In this document: one piece after another, positions 14,935 to 21,902 of the stretch
Numbering within the stretch: position 1 is the stretch's first letter
How the letters are laid out: the number at the start of each line of letters is the position of its first letter
Virus record (IMG/VR): IMGVR_UViG_3300046532_003212
Location: 1 to 21,902 of that record
Direction: 5' to 3' (one strand)
Length of the DNA stretch: 21,902 bases
Source: a virus
Translations under genes and position numbers: made by a program
Notes under the pieces: generated by a model
The model's input: the letters and a program-made list of their open reading frames with translations, nothing else
What the model was told of the DNA's origin: nothing
Database searches by the model: none

Positions 14935-15808
14935 CACCACCAGCAGAGAAGTTAAAGCCTTTAGACGTTCCTGAACCACTGCTTTGATCTGTTCCACTAT
15001 CAAGAACTGTAGGAGCACCAACAATATTAGAATAATTTGACAGATTCTGCCAAGGCATTTGACCTCCTTGCATCCAAGGAGCCATCTGATTCATGCCAAG
15101 ATTTTGTTGCGGCAGTAAATTATTCATTCCTTGCTGCATAGTGCCGTTTGCACCACTAAGTAAAGCCATTCCCCTGTCTTGAGCTTGCCCTCTCCCTAAA
15201 TCAGCTTGTTCTGCAATGCCCATTTTCCAGCTCATATCTGTATCATATGCATTCCCTCGCATTTGATTTTCAGTGTTAGTCATATCTCTATTTGCTTGAG
15301 CACCTAGCATAGCATTTTGCATAGCATGACGACTGCCTCCGCCCTGGCCCATAGCCCCTGCTTGTTGATTCATTTGATTTTGTTGGGTGTTTAAATTTTG
15401 ATTCATGCCTTGTTTCATTGAATCAACCATTGGGTCAATATAGGTATTACCAGGGCCACCAACTATTTCTTCGTACATTCTACCCGTTGCACTTGGATTA
15501 TTCATACTGCCCATTATTGAATCATATAGCCCAGCTTGCATACCAGATGTATCCCCATAAGCTCCTCCATTCATTTGATTTTGCAAACCACTCATTCCAA
15601 GATTATATACATCCGTCATTTGACCCTGCATGCCTGGGACCATTCCTTGTCCTTGATTAGCATAGTTCATTTGATTGTTATATAAGTTTCCACCTTGATT
15701 ATAAACGTCCGTCAGGGCCCCCTCTTGACCTCCATAAACATTTTGATCAAAAGTTGAATTTGACGAATAGTTGTTGTTTGATTTATTGCTGCCGAATCCG
15801 ATAGCCAT
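14927..15808 (-). CDS. Gln/Asn/Gly/Met-rich internal virion protein candidate, 293 aa
   Basis: Strongly biased composition: Asn/Gln/Gly/Met throughout, with 29 Met in 293 residues by my count. It includes the recurring element LTDVYNQGG / MTDVYNLG (about 32 and 65) and a more ordered middle (GGGSRHAMQNAMLGAQANRDM), which may be a helix. The C-terminus ends in Ser/Gly-rich sequence and four Gly. No signal peptide or membrane segment. Start: ATG 15808 with AGGAGA seven bases upstream, a very good site. This type of protein is common in marine and enteric short-tailed phages next to the tail nozzle, and is usually classed as virion or ejection protein. Here that is inferred from composition and neighbourhood. 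Confidence 0.6.
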   Translation of the reverse strand: MAIGFGSNKSNNNYSSNSTFDQNVYGGQEGALTDVYNQGGNLYNNQMNYANQGQGMVPGMQGQMTDVYNLGMSGLQNQMNGGAYGDTSGMQAGLYDSIMGSMNNPSATGRMYEEIVGGPGNTYIDPMVDSMKQGMNQNLNTQQNQMNQQAGAMGQGGGSRHAMQNAMLGAQANRDMTNTENQMRGNAYDTDMSWKMGIAEQADLGRGQAQDRGMALLSGANGTMQQGMNNLLPQQNLGMNQMAPWMQGGQMPWQNLSNYSNIVGAPTVLDSGTDQSSGSGTSKGFNFSAGGGG

Positions 15809-15823
15809 AATAATTCTCCTAGT

Positions 15824-16075
15824 TTAAGTCATTGCTACCCAAAAGCCTTCGACATACATCCAAGGCCCAGGGGCAGTTATAGTTGGTAAAATTGCTGCAT
15901 TAAAATATCTAACCATTCCATTTTCTACTTTATCAGGAATTGCACCTACAGGGGTAAAATCAGGAATATCAACAAGTGTTGCATTTAGCAATATCATCAT
16001 TCTAGTTAGCCACTCTTGTAAAGCTGGATTATCAGATAATGGTGGTTGCTCTAATGGTACAATTCTTGTGCTCAT
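15824..16075 (-). CDS. small tail-associated hypothetical protein, 83 aa
   Basis: The 83-aa protein has a helical N-terminal half (NPALQEWLTRMMILLNATL) and a beta-rich C-terminal half (VRYFNAAILPTITAPGPWMY then GFWVAM). The C-terminal pattern, strand-Pro/Gly-turn-W-Y/F-x-GFWV, recurs in small phage tail or fibre-adjacent proteins. The start ATG overlaps the stop of the nozzle-like gene (ATGA), with an AGG-containing site upstream, so the two are co-translated. Possible roles are a tail-tip or fibre adaptor; there is no specific domain evidence. Confidence 0.55.
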   Translation of the reverse strand: MSTRIVPLEQPPLSDNPALQEWLTRMMILLNATLVDIPDFTPVGAIPDKVENGMVRYFNAAILPTITAPGPWMYVEGFWVAMT

Positions 16076-17742
16076 CTTAATCCTGCCTCTACATATTCAA
16101 TATTAATTCCAGCTAGCGACCAATCTCCAACAGAATCACCACTTTCAATTCTTAAACTATGAAGCTCACCAGTTGTTCTAATATCTATTTTCCTTTGTTT
16201 ATTAGGATCAAAAAACACAGGCTCTTTCCATCTAATAGAGTCACCTGGAAAATCTTGAGAACCTACTAATATTTTTACAGATGAAGACCCAACTATATGA
16301 GGATATAATCTAGTTATAGTTGTAACTTTAACCAAAGAATCAATTATAAAACTTAGACGCTCAATAAATGAATTATCATTTGAACTTATAAAATTCCTGT
16401 CTGAATTTATTAAAACTAGCCTACCTTGGGTTGCTGGGTGTGGAGCGGGAATATCACCTGGAGCCTGAAGTCCGTATAATGTACTTTGAACAGGTCTGGC
16501 AAATTCTGAATCCCAAACAACAGCTCCTCTTTCTTGCCAACTAGGCCCAGGCGGCGGAGTTCCAATTAAATTCCAAGTCTCACCTAAATCACTAAAAGTT
16601 CCAAAAGCAGCATCTCTTATAACACCATCTGGCAAATCTATTATTGTCCAATTGTCATCTTCCCAATTATATACATAAGCAACATTAGCACCTTTTGCAG
16701 CATTACTAGATTCAACAGTTGGGATACAAAACCAAATTTGATTGTCTTCATTATATGCTACAACAAAAGCATTGGTATAATATTCATAATTAAAATCAGA
16801 ATTAAATCTAGTTGCTAATCTATTGTGTAATAATGAAGTTATTTCATTTCCATCATAACTATAAATTCCATCTCTGCCAATAAAATAATGCATAGAATTT
16901 ACTTCAACTAAACAATCCATGGCTAACAATCCAAAAGAAGAACTAGCATCACGAATTTGAAATACAAAAGGACCACCTCTATAGTCAAATACAGTTATTG
17001 ATGTTTCTCTATATACTATAAATGCATCTCTAAGAGATCTTGCATCAATAACTTTGCCTCCTGATCCACCTAAATAAACAAGCCCTGCAGTATTCGTTAT
17101 ATCTAGCTCATCCCAAGAATCAGGAATTGCTCCATTATCCGCTGGTGTGGACCATCTTACAGCATCAGGGTCACTAAAGCCTGGCCCAGAGATATCCAAT
17201 GCAAATAAATATTGTTTATGAGAGCGAATAATTTTAGCATGATATCCTTTATCTTTCCAAGTAATTTCAGGATCACCTACAGTAGCACCAGCAGACCATC
17301 TTAATGTTTGCAGCTTAGTTGCAGGGTCTTGAGGAGACCAATATTCTGGATAAACACTTAAATTATTAACTACCGGAATTTTGCCTAGTAAACAACCATT
17401 CCAAATTTTTTCATTTGCTAATGCTAAAGGAGTTGCAACTGTTATATTTGAAAATGTTGTTGAATTGCCACCAGTAAAACAATATACTGATTCAAAACCA
17501 TTTTCTTTTCCCGCTATTAACCAGAACCCAGAAACAAAAGCATTTACATTTAAAATAAGGCTAGGGGTAAAATTAGTAGGCAAACTAGCCAAAGCAGAAA
17601 AACCTCTATAATTAGTAATTTGATCAGAAGCAATTACTACATTTCTAAGATTTGTTAAAAAATCAAGTGGCAAAGTCCATGGCTGTAAATCTGTGTTAAT
17701 ACCCTTTTGCGCAAAAGAACTAACTGACAATTGTTTTATCAT
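16072..17742 (-). CDS. beta-propeller tail nozzle / packaged-DNA stabilisation-like protein
   Basis: The 556-aa beta-rich protein has repeated propeller-like blades: short hydrophobic strands alternating with W/Y turns (HKQYLFALDI, FIVYRETSITVFDY, HYFIGRDGIYSYDGNE, AYVYNWEDDNWTIIDLP). Its C-terminus carries KQRKIDIRTTGELHSLRIES and a W-S-LAGINIEYVEAG ending. Both features are characteristic of short-tailed-phage tail accessory proteins of the nozzle / P22 gp10 class, which close the portal channel and hold packaged DNA. Start: ATG 17742 with GGAG about ten bases upstream; it overlaps the upstream gene by 23 bases. This is the main evidence that the phage has a short tail. Assignment is by overall pattern rather than an exact motif. 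Confidence 0.65.
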   Translation of the reverse strand: MIKQLSVSSFAQKGINTDLQPWTLPLDFLTNLRNVVIASDQITNYRGFSALASLPTNFTPSLILNVNAFVSGFWLIAGKENGFESVYCFTGGNSTTFSNITVATPLALANEKIWNGCLLGKIPVVNNLSVYPEYWSPQDPATKLQTLRWSAGATVGDPEITWKDKGYHAKIIRSHKQYLFALDISGPGFSDPDAVRWSTPADNGAIPDSWDELDITNTAGLVYLGGSGGKVIDARSLRDAFIVYRETSITVFDYRGGPFVFQIRDASSSFGLLAMDCLVEVNSMHYFIGRDGIYSYDGNEITSLLHNRLATRFNSDFNYEYYTNAFVVAYNEDNQIWFCIPTVESSNAAKGANVAYVYNWEDDNWTIIDLPDGVIRDAAFGTFSDLGETWNLIGTPPPGPSWQERGAVVWDSEFARPVQSTLYGLQAPGDIPAPHPATQGRLVLINSDRNFISSNDNSFIERLSFIIDSLVKVTTITRLYPHIVGSSSVKILVGSQDFPGDSIRWKEPVFFDPNKQRKIDIRTTGELHSLRIESGDSVGDWSLAGINIEYVEAGLR

Positions 17743-18073
17743 GCGATAATTTCTCCAACTCTATAATTTTTGCTTGTTCTTTTCTTTCTTCTAACAAATT
17801 TAAAGTTGCAATTCCTGCTACTTGTGTATTGCTGTACACTGTATCTACAAGAACTGAAACAGTATCTGCTACTCTAACTGTTTTAGCCTGTATTCCTATA
17901 GACAATTGTGGCTGCCAAGCAATAGCACACTGAGTAACTTCTTCTAGCTCTTTACCTGTTTGTACATCAACACCAGATAATTTTATGTACCAAGCACATC
18001 TTTCAATAACTCCATCAACAATTTTTTCACAATTGCTGCCTAATGGACAAGTAAGTTTTACTTCAAGTGACAT
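17720..18073 (-). CDS. conserved Cys-containing phage hypothetical protein, 117 aa
   Basis: The N-terminal half resembles a small protein seen in many phages, with LTCPLGSNCEK (7-17), then ERCAWYIKLSG (24-34) and CAIAWQPQL (49-57). The four Cys (9, 15, 26, 49) could bind a metal ion. The C-terminal half is predicted helical (LNLLEERKEQAKIIELEKL). Function is unknown even in relatives. Start: ATG 18073 is preceded by AAGGAGA with six-base spacing, one of the best ribosome sites in the window. It ends inside the nozzle-like gene, so the two are coupled. Confidence 0.7.
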   Translation of the reverse strand: MSLEVKLTCPLGSNCEKIVDGVIERCAWYIKLSGVDVQTGKELEEVTQCAIAWQPQLSIGIQAKTVRVADTVSVLVDTVYSNTQVAGIATLNLLEERKEQAKIIELEKLSHDKTIVS

Positions 18074-18084
18074 TTAATTTCTCC

Positions 18085-18888
18085 TTATGGGGCTGGCGGA
18101 TCTACTTTTATAACTTCTATAGCATCTATATATTTAGGCTGCCATGTAATTGTTCCTAATGATGGAATAGAATGGTTATGGCCTAAACCACCGCCTGCAG
18201 TCTGAGTTGCGTTTCCTCCATAGTTATTGCTAGTTTGGCCGTATATTGGATCCCCAGAGTTAACTGAAACTCCTTGCATAGTATAAGCAAAATCACCTCC
18301 GCTTGAGCTGCCCTGCCAAACATTATCAGCAACACCAAGACTGCCCATTCCAGTGCCATTCCTAAACATCCAGTGTCGGTGGGCTGTAATGCCATGAGTA
18401 TGTGATGGAATTTGTGAAATCCCTAACACTGTACTGTTTGTAGTCCCTGTAGCAATAGTTTGTGATAAACCAGCACTAGCACTATTACTACCCCCACTAC
18501 CAGCTCCAAAAACACCAGTTGGCCCAACAATTCTTAAAAAAGAATCACTACCACGACCAGGCCGCCTGTTCCACAGAGGTAAATTTGCACTGCTTGTTAG
18601 TAATATGCAAGTGCCAGCAGGTGCCCGTATGGTGGTGCTAAGATTTGCGCCTGTATATGCCAATTGCTCCTGTATAGTAAAACCACCAGCACCAGATCCA
18701 GCTAAAGCATTCATTTCTGAAGCAGTTACAGTAACAGGGGAAGCAAGCCCTGTAGCACCACCTGTAAATTGCTGTTTTAAAACATCCTTTATAAGCTGAA
18801 TATGATTATCACCTTGTGCAACTGGGTCTGTGCCTAAAGGCCAAGATGCATTTAATCCTGATATTGTTGTTGCTGTTTCTAATCCCAT
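18085..18888 (-). CDS. tail collar-type tail fibre protein
   Basis: The 267-aa protein begins with an N-terminal segment typical of phage tail fibres (LGTDPVAQGDNHIQLIKDVL, 18-37). A Gly/Ser/Ala-rich middle follows, then a collar-type head domain with paired histidines: PSHTHG (161-166), AHRH (169-172) and GLGHNHS (234-240), before WQPKYIDAIEVIK (249-261). In the T4 gp12 class such HxH pairs bind metal at the trimer axis near the receptor-binding tip. It is probably a receptor-binding or adaptor fibre on the virion surface. Start: ATG 18888 with AGGT seven bases upstream, one base after the previous stop. Confidence 0.85.
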   Translation of the reverse strand: MGLETATTISGLNASWPLGTDPVAQGDNHIQLIKDVLKQQFTGGATGLASPVTVTASEMNALAGSGAGGFTIQEQLAYTGANLSTTIRAPAGTCILLTSSANLPLWNRRPGRGSDSFLRIVGPTGVFGAGSGGSNSASAGLSQTIATGTTNSTVLGISQIPSHTHGITAHRHWMFRNGTGMGSLGVADNVWQGSSSGGDFAYTMQGVSVNSGDPIYGQTSNNYGGNATQTAGGGLGHNHSIPSLGTITWQPKYIDAIEVIKVDPPAP

Positions 18889-18889
18889 G

Positions 18890-19084
18890 TTAACACCTGT
18901 CTATTGTTGAATTTGGTACATTAATAACAGTCCAAGTAGCAGTTTCTAAACAAACTTCAGTCCACTCAGTTGTTTCTACTGGAACTGGTGGAATAACTGG
19001 AATAATTGGCCCCATACCAGGAGGCGTAAAAACCCCCACAGAAAAAGGTGCACCAGCGATAGTATTTGGTTGCGCTATTCTCAT
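18890..19084 (-). CDS. small Pro-rich hypothetical protein, 64 aa
   Basis: A short ORF runs from ATG 19084 (overlapping the holin stop) to TAA 18890-18892. It is Pro/Val/Ile-rich in the middle (FTPPGMGPIIPVIPPVPVE) and then Trp/Thr-rich. No signal sequence, lipobox or membrane helix is visible. It is kept as real because it fills the space between two certain genes with tight junctions on both sides. It may be a small fibre- or lysis-associated protein; no function can be assigned. Confidence 0.55.
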   Translation of the reverse strand: MRIAQPNTIAGAPFSVGVFTPPGMGPIIPVIPPVPVETTEWTEVCLETATWTVINVPNSTIDRC

Positions 19085-19497
19085 CGAGATACACCTTTAG
19101 TTTTTTCATAAGTCCGCATAGCTCCTAGTCCTAATAAAGCAAGAACTAGGCCTGTAACTTCATTGCCATCAATTGTTGGTAATAAAGGAACAATTTCAGA
19201 AGCATTTTTATTTAATGTCACAATTCCTATAACAATAAAATCTTTTAATATCCAATTATACAGTAAAGCAATAGCACAAATCCAAAGCAGTGAAGGCCTC
19301 CCTCCTGCAACAAACCAGTTTGTATTTTTAGCTGCTTCAATATTAGCTTGCGCCTGCATCATGTGAGGTTGAGCCATAAGTGCTTGTATTTTTAATGCTG
19401 CCGCTGCTTTTTCATCGTCAGATGTAAACAGGCCGTCTAAACCGCCCATTACACTGTCAGCTAAACTGCCTACATCAAAGTTTACTATCCCACTCAC
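19081..19497 (-). CDS. holin, GTA/3TM type
   Basis: The 138-aa protein (from GTG 19497) has an amphipathic N-terminal region (about 10-60) followed by the signature TNWFVAGGRPSLLWICAIAL (59-78). Membrane segments lie at about 69-83, 85-95 and 113-127, and it ends GLGAMRTYEKTKG. This matches three-helix holins of the gene-transfer-agent family, which open the inner membrane to release endolysin. The frame is open further up to 19581, but GTG 19497 has a perfect AAGGAGA five to six bases upstream and overlaps the previous stop (GTGA), so the shorter form is chosen. The endolysin-like peptidase is two genes upstream. Confidence 0.85.
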   Translation of the reverse strand: MSGIVNFDVGSLADSVMGGLDGLFTSDDEKAAAALKIQALMAQPHMMQAQANIEAAKNTNWFVAGGRPSLLWICAIALLYNWILKDFIVIGIVTLNKNASEIVPLLPTIDGNEVTGLVLALLGLGAMRTYEKTKGVSR

Positions 19498-19775
19498 CTG
19501 GCTCTCCTTACAGCTAAAAACTGTAAAAATATTGTAGGCACAATAAAGAATTGAGTAACATGCCCAATTATATATGCCCAATCTTTACCAAGAAAAGGGC
19601 TTTCTTTAGTCATAATTTTAGGCCAAACAACTCTTAAATTTTCAACATCCATATTTGTATAGCTGTGACCTACTTGTTTAATACACCACCACAATCTTAT
19701 GCCAGCTTCTCCTGGGCCATCTGTTGTTACATAAGATTTTTTAGCAACTTCTAATCTTTCTTTATATTCAGACAT
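19494..19775 (-). CDS. small membrane protein of the lysis cassette, 93 aa
   Basis: The protein is soluble and charged at the N-terminus (MSEYKERLEVAKKSY). A Trp-containing region follows (IRLWWCIKQVGHSY), then a C-terminal hydrophobic segment of about 20 residues (66-88, WAYIIGHVTQFFIVPTIF) ending in the basic VRRAR. That suggests a tail-anchored inner membrane protein. It has no lipobox. It lies between the peptidase and the holin, so it may be an antiholin or another lysis factor; a spanin role is less likely because the membrane segment is C-terminal. Start: ATG 19775 has AGAGG with eight-base spacing; an upstream TTG (19799) would overlap the peptidase gene and has no comparable site. 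Confidence 0.65.
   Translation of the reverse strand: MSEYKERLEVAKKSYVTTDGPGEAGIRLWWCIKQVGHSYTNMDVENLRVVWPKIMTKESPFLGKDWAYIIGHVTQFFIVPTIFLQFLAVRRAR
19503..19509 (-). promoter_or_regulatory. Shine-Dalgarno AAGGAGA that decides the holin start
   Basis: On the - strand AAGGAGA lies here, with five bases to the GTG at 19497. It marks GTG as the true start although an ATG 28 codons earlier is in frame. Confidence 0.75.
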
Positions 19776-19786
19776 AAAATTAACCT

Positions 19787-20134
19787 CTAATAAAACCAAT
19801 ATTTTGGTATTCCTGATCTAGAATCAATATGAGTAAAAGCATCATAACTACCAACTGACATACCCAAGCTTTCTGCGTAGTCTGCAACTTTTTTTGGTTC
19901 TATTCCTTTAACATATATATCCGCTGCTCTAGCTAGCAAATGCTGTGAATAAGGTGCCCCACCAACAACTTTATTATGACTAGGGCACCTACAAGCGGAT
20001 GTAATTACAACTGGAGATTCAAAATGAGTACGAATAGTCTCAAGAGCTTCTAACAATACAGTGTCAACTGTATCAAACCCACATCCACATTTACAAGCAA
20101 ATTCAGCACGTTTAAAATTAGGAGATATCATCAT
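19787..20134 (-). CDS. peptidase M15 (D,D-/L,D-carboxypeptidase-like) endolysin
   Basis: The 115-aa single-domain Zn peptidase of the M15A type has the metal-binding block SQHLLARAADI (His65, Asp72) and the third ligand His102 (THIDSR). It also has the family signature SACRCPSHNKVVGGA (46-60) with several Cys. It would cleave peptidoglycan cross-links or stem peptides during lysis; no signal peptide is present, so it needs the holin to reach the wall. The ATG at 20134 overlaps the previous stop (ATGA), with GGAG seven bases upstream; a second ATG follows directly. Alternatively it could be a virion-associated wall-degrading enzyme, but location beside a holin favours endolysin. Confidence 0.9.
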   Translation of the reverse strand: MMISPNFKRAEFACKCGCGFDTVDTVLLEALETIRTHFESPVVITSACRCPSHNKVVGGAPYSQHLLARAADIYVKGIEPKKVADYAESLGMSVGSYDAFTHIDSRSGIPKYWFY

Positions 20135-20535
20135 TCACAATCTCCACTAATAAATTGCATGTTCAAGTCTTCTTGGTTTGCACTGTTGGCAAGCATCCTA
20201 TCTTCTAATCGGAACAAAGCAGCAGATACAGCACTAGTATTGCCAGCTTGAGCATAAAATAAGAAACCAAAAATACTACCAAATACAACAATTACTGCTA
20301 CTATTAAACTACCTATTTGCGCCCAGTTTGTTTCTTTAGGCTGACTAAAATGAGATAGCTGTTTACTTAATCTCTGCATGTTTTCAGTTTGATTAGCAAA
20401 CCCTGCAACTTGCTCGCGGCCTAATCCATCCATCCCTACTTTTAATCCTGCAATATCAGTTCTAATTTCACCAATATCTCTGACATTTCTTTGAGTAATG
20501 TCAAAATGTCCCCCAGTGTCTTCCTTGTCAGCCAT
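20131..20535 (-). CDS. single-span membrane protein with coiled-coil, 134 aa
   Basis: From ATG 20535 the protein has a hydrophilic N-terminal helix region (about 15-65; RTDIAGLKVGMDGL, ENMQRLSKQL) that looks coiled-coil forming. One strong membrane segment follows at about 72-95 (IGSLIVAVIVVFGSIFGFLF), then a helical C-terminus containing LFRLEDRML. The domain type is not recognised. The chosen start has AGGTGG seven bases upstream; ATG 20559, eight codons earlier, lacks a clear site. Next to an endolysin it may be a lysis-control or spanin-like protein, or a membrane anchor. The topology is visible; the role is a guess. Confidence 0.65.
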   Translation of the reverse strand: MADKEDTGGHFDITQRNVRDIGEIRTDIAGLKVGMDGLGREQVAGFANQTENMQRLSKQLSHFSQPKETNWAQIGSLIVAVIVVFGSIFGFLFYAQAGNTSAVSAALFRLEDRMLANSANQEDLNMQFISGDCE

Positions 20536-20560
20536 TCTTCTACCACCTTTGTTATCCATT

Positions 20561-21902
20561 TTAGATAGCTTCTAAAGCAGATATTCTGCTATTTAATTCT
20601 TTAATGCTATTTACAAGTACAGCAACTAATTTTGGATAATCTATTGACAAAGTTTCAGTCTTATCATTAGTTTCTTCATCATAATCATAGTTTATACCTA
20701 CAACCTCAGGAACCAACACTTGAATTTCTTGAGCACTAAATCCAATTTCAATTTGATCACCTCTTATGTCTTGATCTTTCCAAGTATACTTAATAGGGTT
20801 CATTTCTAAAACCGCGCTAAGCCCTGGTACTGAATCAGGCAGTATGTTTTTTAAAGTTACATCTGAACTAGAATTTGTTAATACTCCATTGGCCAATGAA
20901 TAAACAGCTCTGGTGCCAGACCCTGCTAGCCCTGAACAACCAATGTTGGTTGTGACGGTCAAACCGCCCGTGATGGTTGCACCAGCTGTAGTAAGATGTA
21001 ATCTCTTAACGGCCAGTGAAGGCAAAAGCCAGCTACCAAAAACATAAAAGCTATGACCATTAGCAGCATAAGTCATATCTCCTCGAGCAGTAGATGGTAC
21101 AAAGCCTCCTAGTGTTGATCCACCTGCAGCTGTTACAAAACCAATTCTAGCTCTATAAAAACCATAGGGCCAAAATGGGGTTGGCCCAGCATCAGGCTGG
21201 ATAGTGCCTTCAGTAGTATCTGTAAACTCTATACAAGGATCAATATCTCCCATGATAATATGCGGAGCACCTGTATTTACATCATATCCACTTGATGGAT
21301 CTGTGTCTTCAGGAAACTGAACAATTCTTTCAGTATTGTCTTTTTTGATAACTATAGGGCTATCAAAACCAGGTCTAAAAGTTTCATCAAAAGAGGTAAT
21401 TAGTCTTGGGGTTCTAATTTCTCCTCCAGCCCATTTTGACCAAGGTGCAACTATTCCAGAATTAGGGCCACCTGCTGGACCCTGACTTGGCAAATATGGT
21501 TTTTTCAGTAAAATGCCTCCGCTTGGTGCAGCACTAGCATCACTACCTATGGTAACCTCTGGTATGTAATTAGGATCAGGCTGGCCACTTAAAAAATTAT
21601 TCGGTTGCTTATATGGGCCCCAAATAAGCCTTCCAGGACTTTTCATTGAAAAATCAGAATCTGCTTCTATTTTAACTGGTGAGTCATAATCTGAAATTTG
21701 ATAGGTTTTTTCTGGAGTTGCAATATTACAAACGTCTCCTACTAAAATTGGGTTCAGCACTGTGCCGTTAGGTAGCACCTTGGGTGCCCAAGATTTAGGA
21801 TTAGTAGGGCCAACAGGTGCTTGATCTACAGTTATTTCATATACAGCAGAAGTAGCCCAATATATACCATTAGTATTTGTAGCAGGGAATAAAAGTGTGC
21901 TT
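20561..21902 (-). CDS. tail fibre/spike with C-terminal S74 auto-cleaving chaperone (5' end beyond window)
   Basis: The frame is open to the window edge, so the N-terminus and true start are outside; the GTG at 21778 is not the start, since 41 further in-frame codons precede it. The visible protein (about 446 residues) is beta- and Gly/Pro-rich. Its C-terminal 100 residues are the intramolecular chaperone of peptidase family S74: a Ser-Asp-x3-Lys dyad (Ser at 20864-20866, Lys at 20849-20851), GFSAQEIQ...PEVV, and SIDYPKLVAVLVNSIKELN near the end. In such fibres the chaperone trimerises the spike and then cuts itself off just before the Ser. The protein is expected on the virion surface, binding or degrading host polysaccharide; no enzyme motif is visible in the part shown. 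Confidence 0.85.
   Translation of the reverse strand, partial: STLLFPATNTNGIYWATSAVYEITVDQAPVGPTNPKSWAPKVLPNGTVLNPILVGDVCNIATPEKTYQISDYDSPVKIEADSDFSMKSPGRLIWGPYKQPNNFLSGQPDPNYIPEVTIGSDASAAPSGGILLKKPYLPSQGPAGGPNSGIVAPWSKWAGGEIRTPRLITSFDETFRPGFDSPIVIKKDNTERIVQFPEDTDPSSGYDVNTGAPHIIMGDIDPCIEFTDTTEGTIQPDAGPTPFWPYGFYRARIGFVTAAGGSTLGGFVPSTARGDMTYAANGHSFYVFGSWLLPSLAVKRLHLTTAGATITGGLTVTTNIGCSGLAGSGTRAVYSLANGVLTNSSSDVTLKNILPDSVPGLSAVLEMNPIKYTWKDQDIRGDQIEIGFSAQEIQVLVPEVVGINYDYDEETNDKTETLSIDYPKLVAVLVNSIKELNSRISALEAI

Overview
This window looks like part of the genome of an AT-rich, tailed, probably short-tailed (podovirus-like) bacteriophage of a Gram-negative host, quite possibly aquatic. The support is architectural. 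A compact replication/nucleotide-metabolism operon on the + strand converges on a virion/lysis operon on the - strand, nearly every gene touches or overlaps the next (ATGA, TAATG and TGATG junctions), and the morphogenesis genes are of short-tail type (beta-propeller nozzle/stabilisation-like protein, Gly/Gln/Met-rich internal virion proteins, a large Gly/Ala-rich ejection-type protein). No integrase, repressor, tRNA, CRISPR array or insertion sequence is visible. Terminase, portal and major capsid genes are not in the window and probably lie outside it.

Left half, + strand (about 1-10826). First comes a recombination module: a small Cys-rich protein, a Sak4-type RecA-fold ATPase, a DUF669-type ssDNA-binding protein and an intrinsic terminator. 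Next come a PD-(D/E)XK nuclease with a Cas4/AddB-like Fe-S cysteine pattern and an overlapping superfamily 2 DEAH helicase with a zinc ribbon. An unknown acidic 206-aa protein follows. Then come the copying enzymes: a free-standing DnaQ-like exonuclease and a compact 897-aa bacterial PolIII-alpha (DnaE-like) polymerase. The arm ends with a nucleotide cluster: a YfbR-type HD phosphohydrolase, a very divergent ThyX-like protein, a nucleoside 2-deoxyribosyltransferase-like protein, and an ATP-dependent DNA ligase.

Junction (10827-10923). The two arms meet in a 97-bp gap that holds an 8-bp perfect inverted repeat and a pair of direct repeats; it is probably where convergent transcription ends.

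Right half, - strand, read from 21902 down to 10924. The order is: a tail fibre/spike with a self-cleaving S74 chaperone domain (its start is outside the window), a membrane protein, an M15 peptidase (endolysin), a second small membrane protein, a GTA-type three-helix holin, a small Pro-rich protein, a collar-type tail fibre, a Cys-containing small protein, the nozzle-like beta-propeller protein, a small tail-associated protein, then five proteins that look like internal virion/ejection components, one of which is a cupin.

The part most likely to hold something new is the HD / divergent ThyX / deoxyribosyltransferase cluster. It is embedded in a replication operon with a cellular-type polymerase and would fit remodelling of the dNTP pool or synthesis of a non-standard base. 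That is an inference. The ThyX assignment itself rests on partial motif matches.
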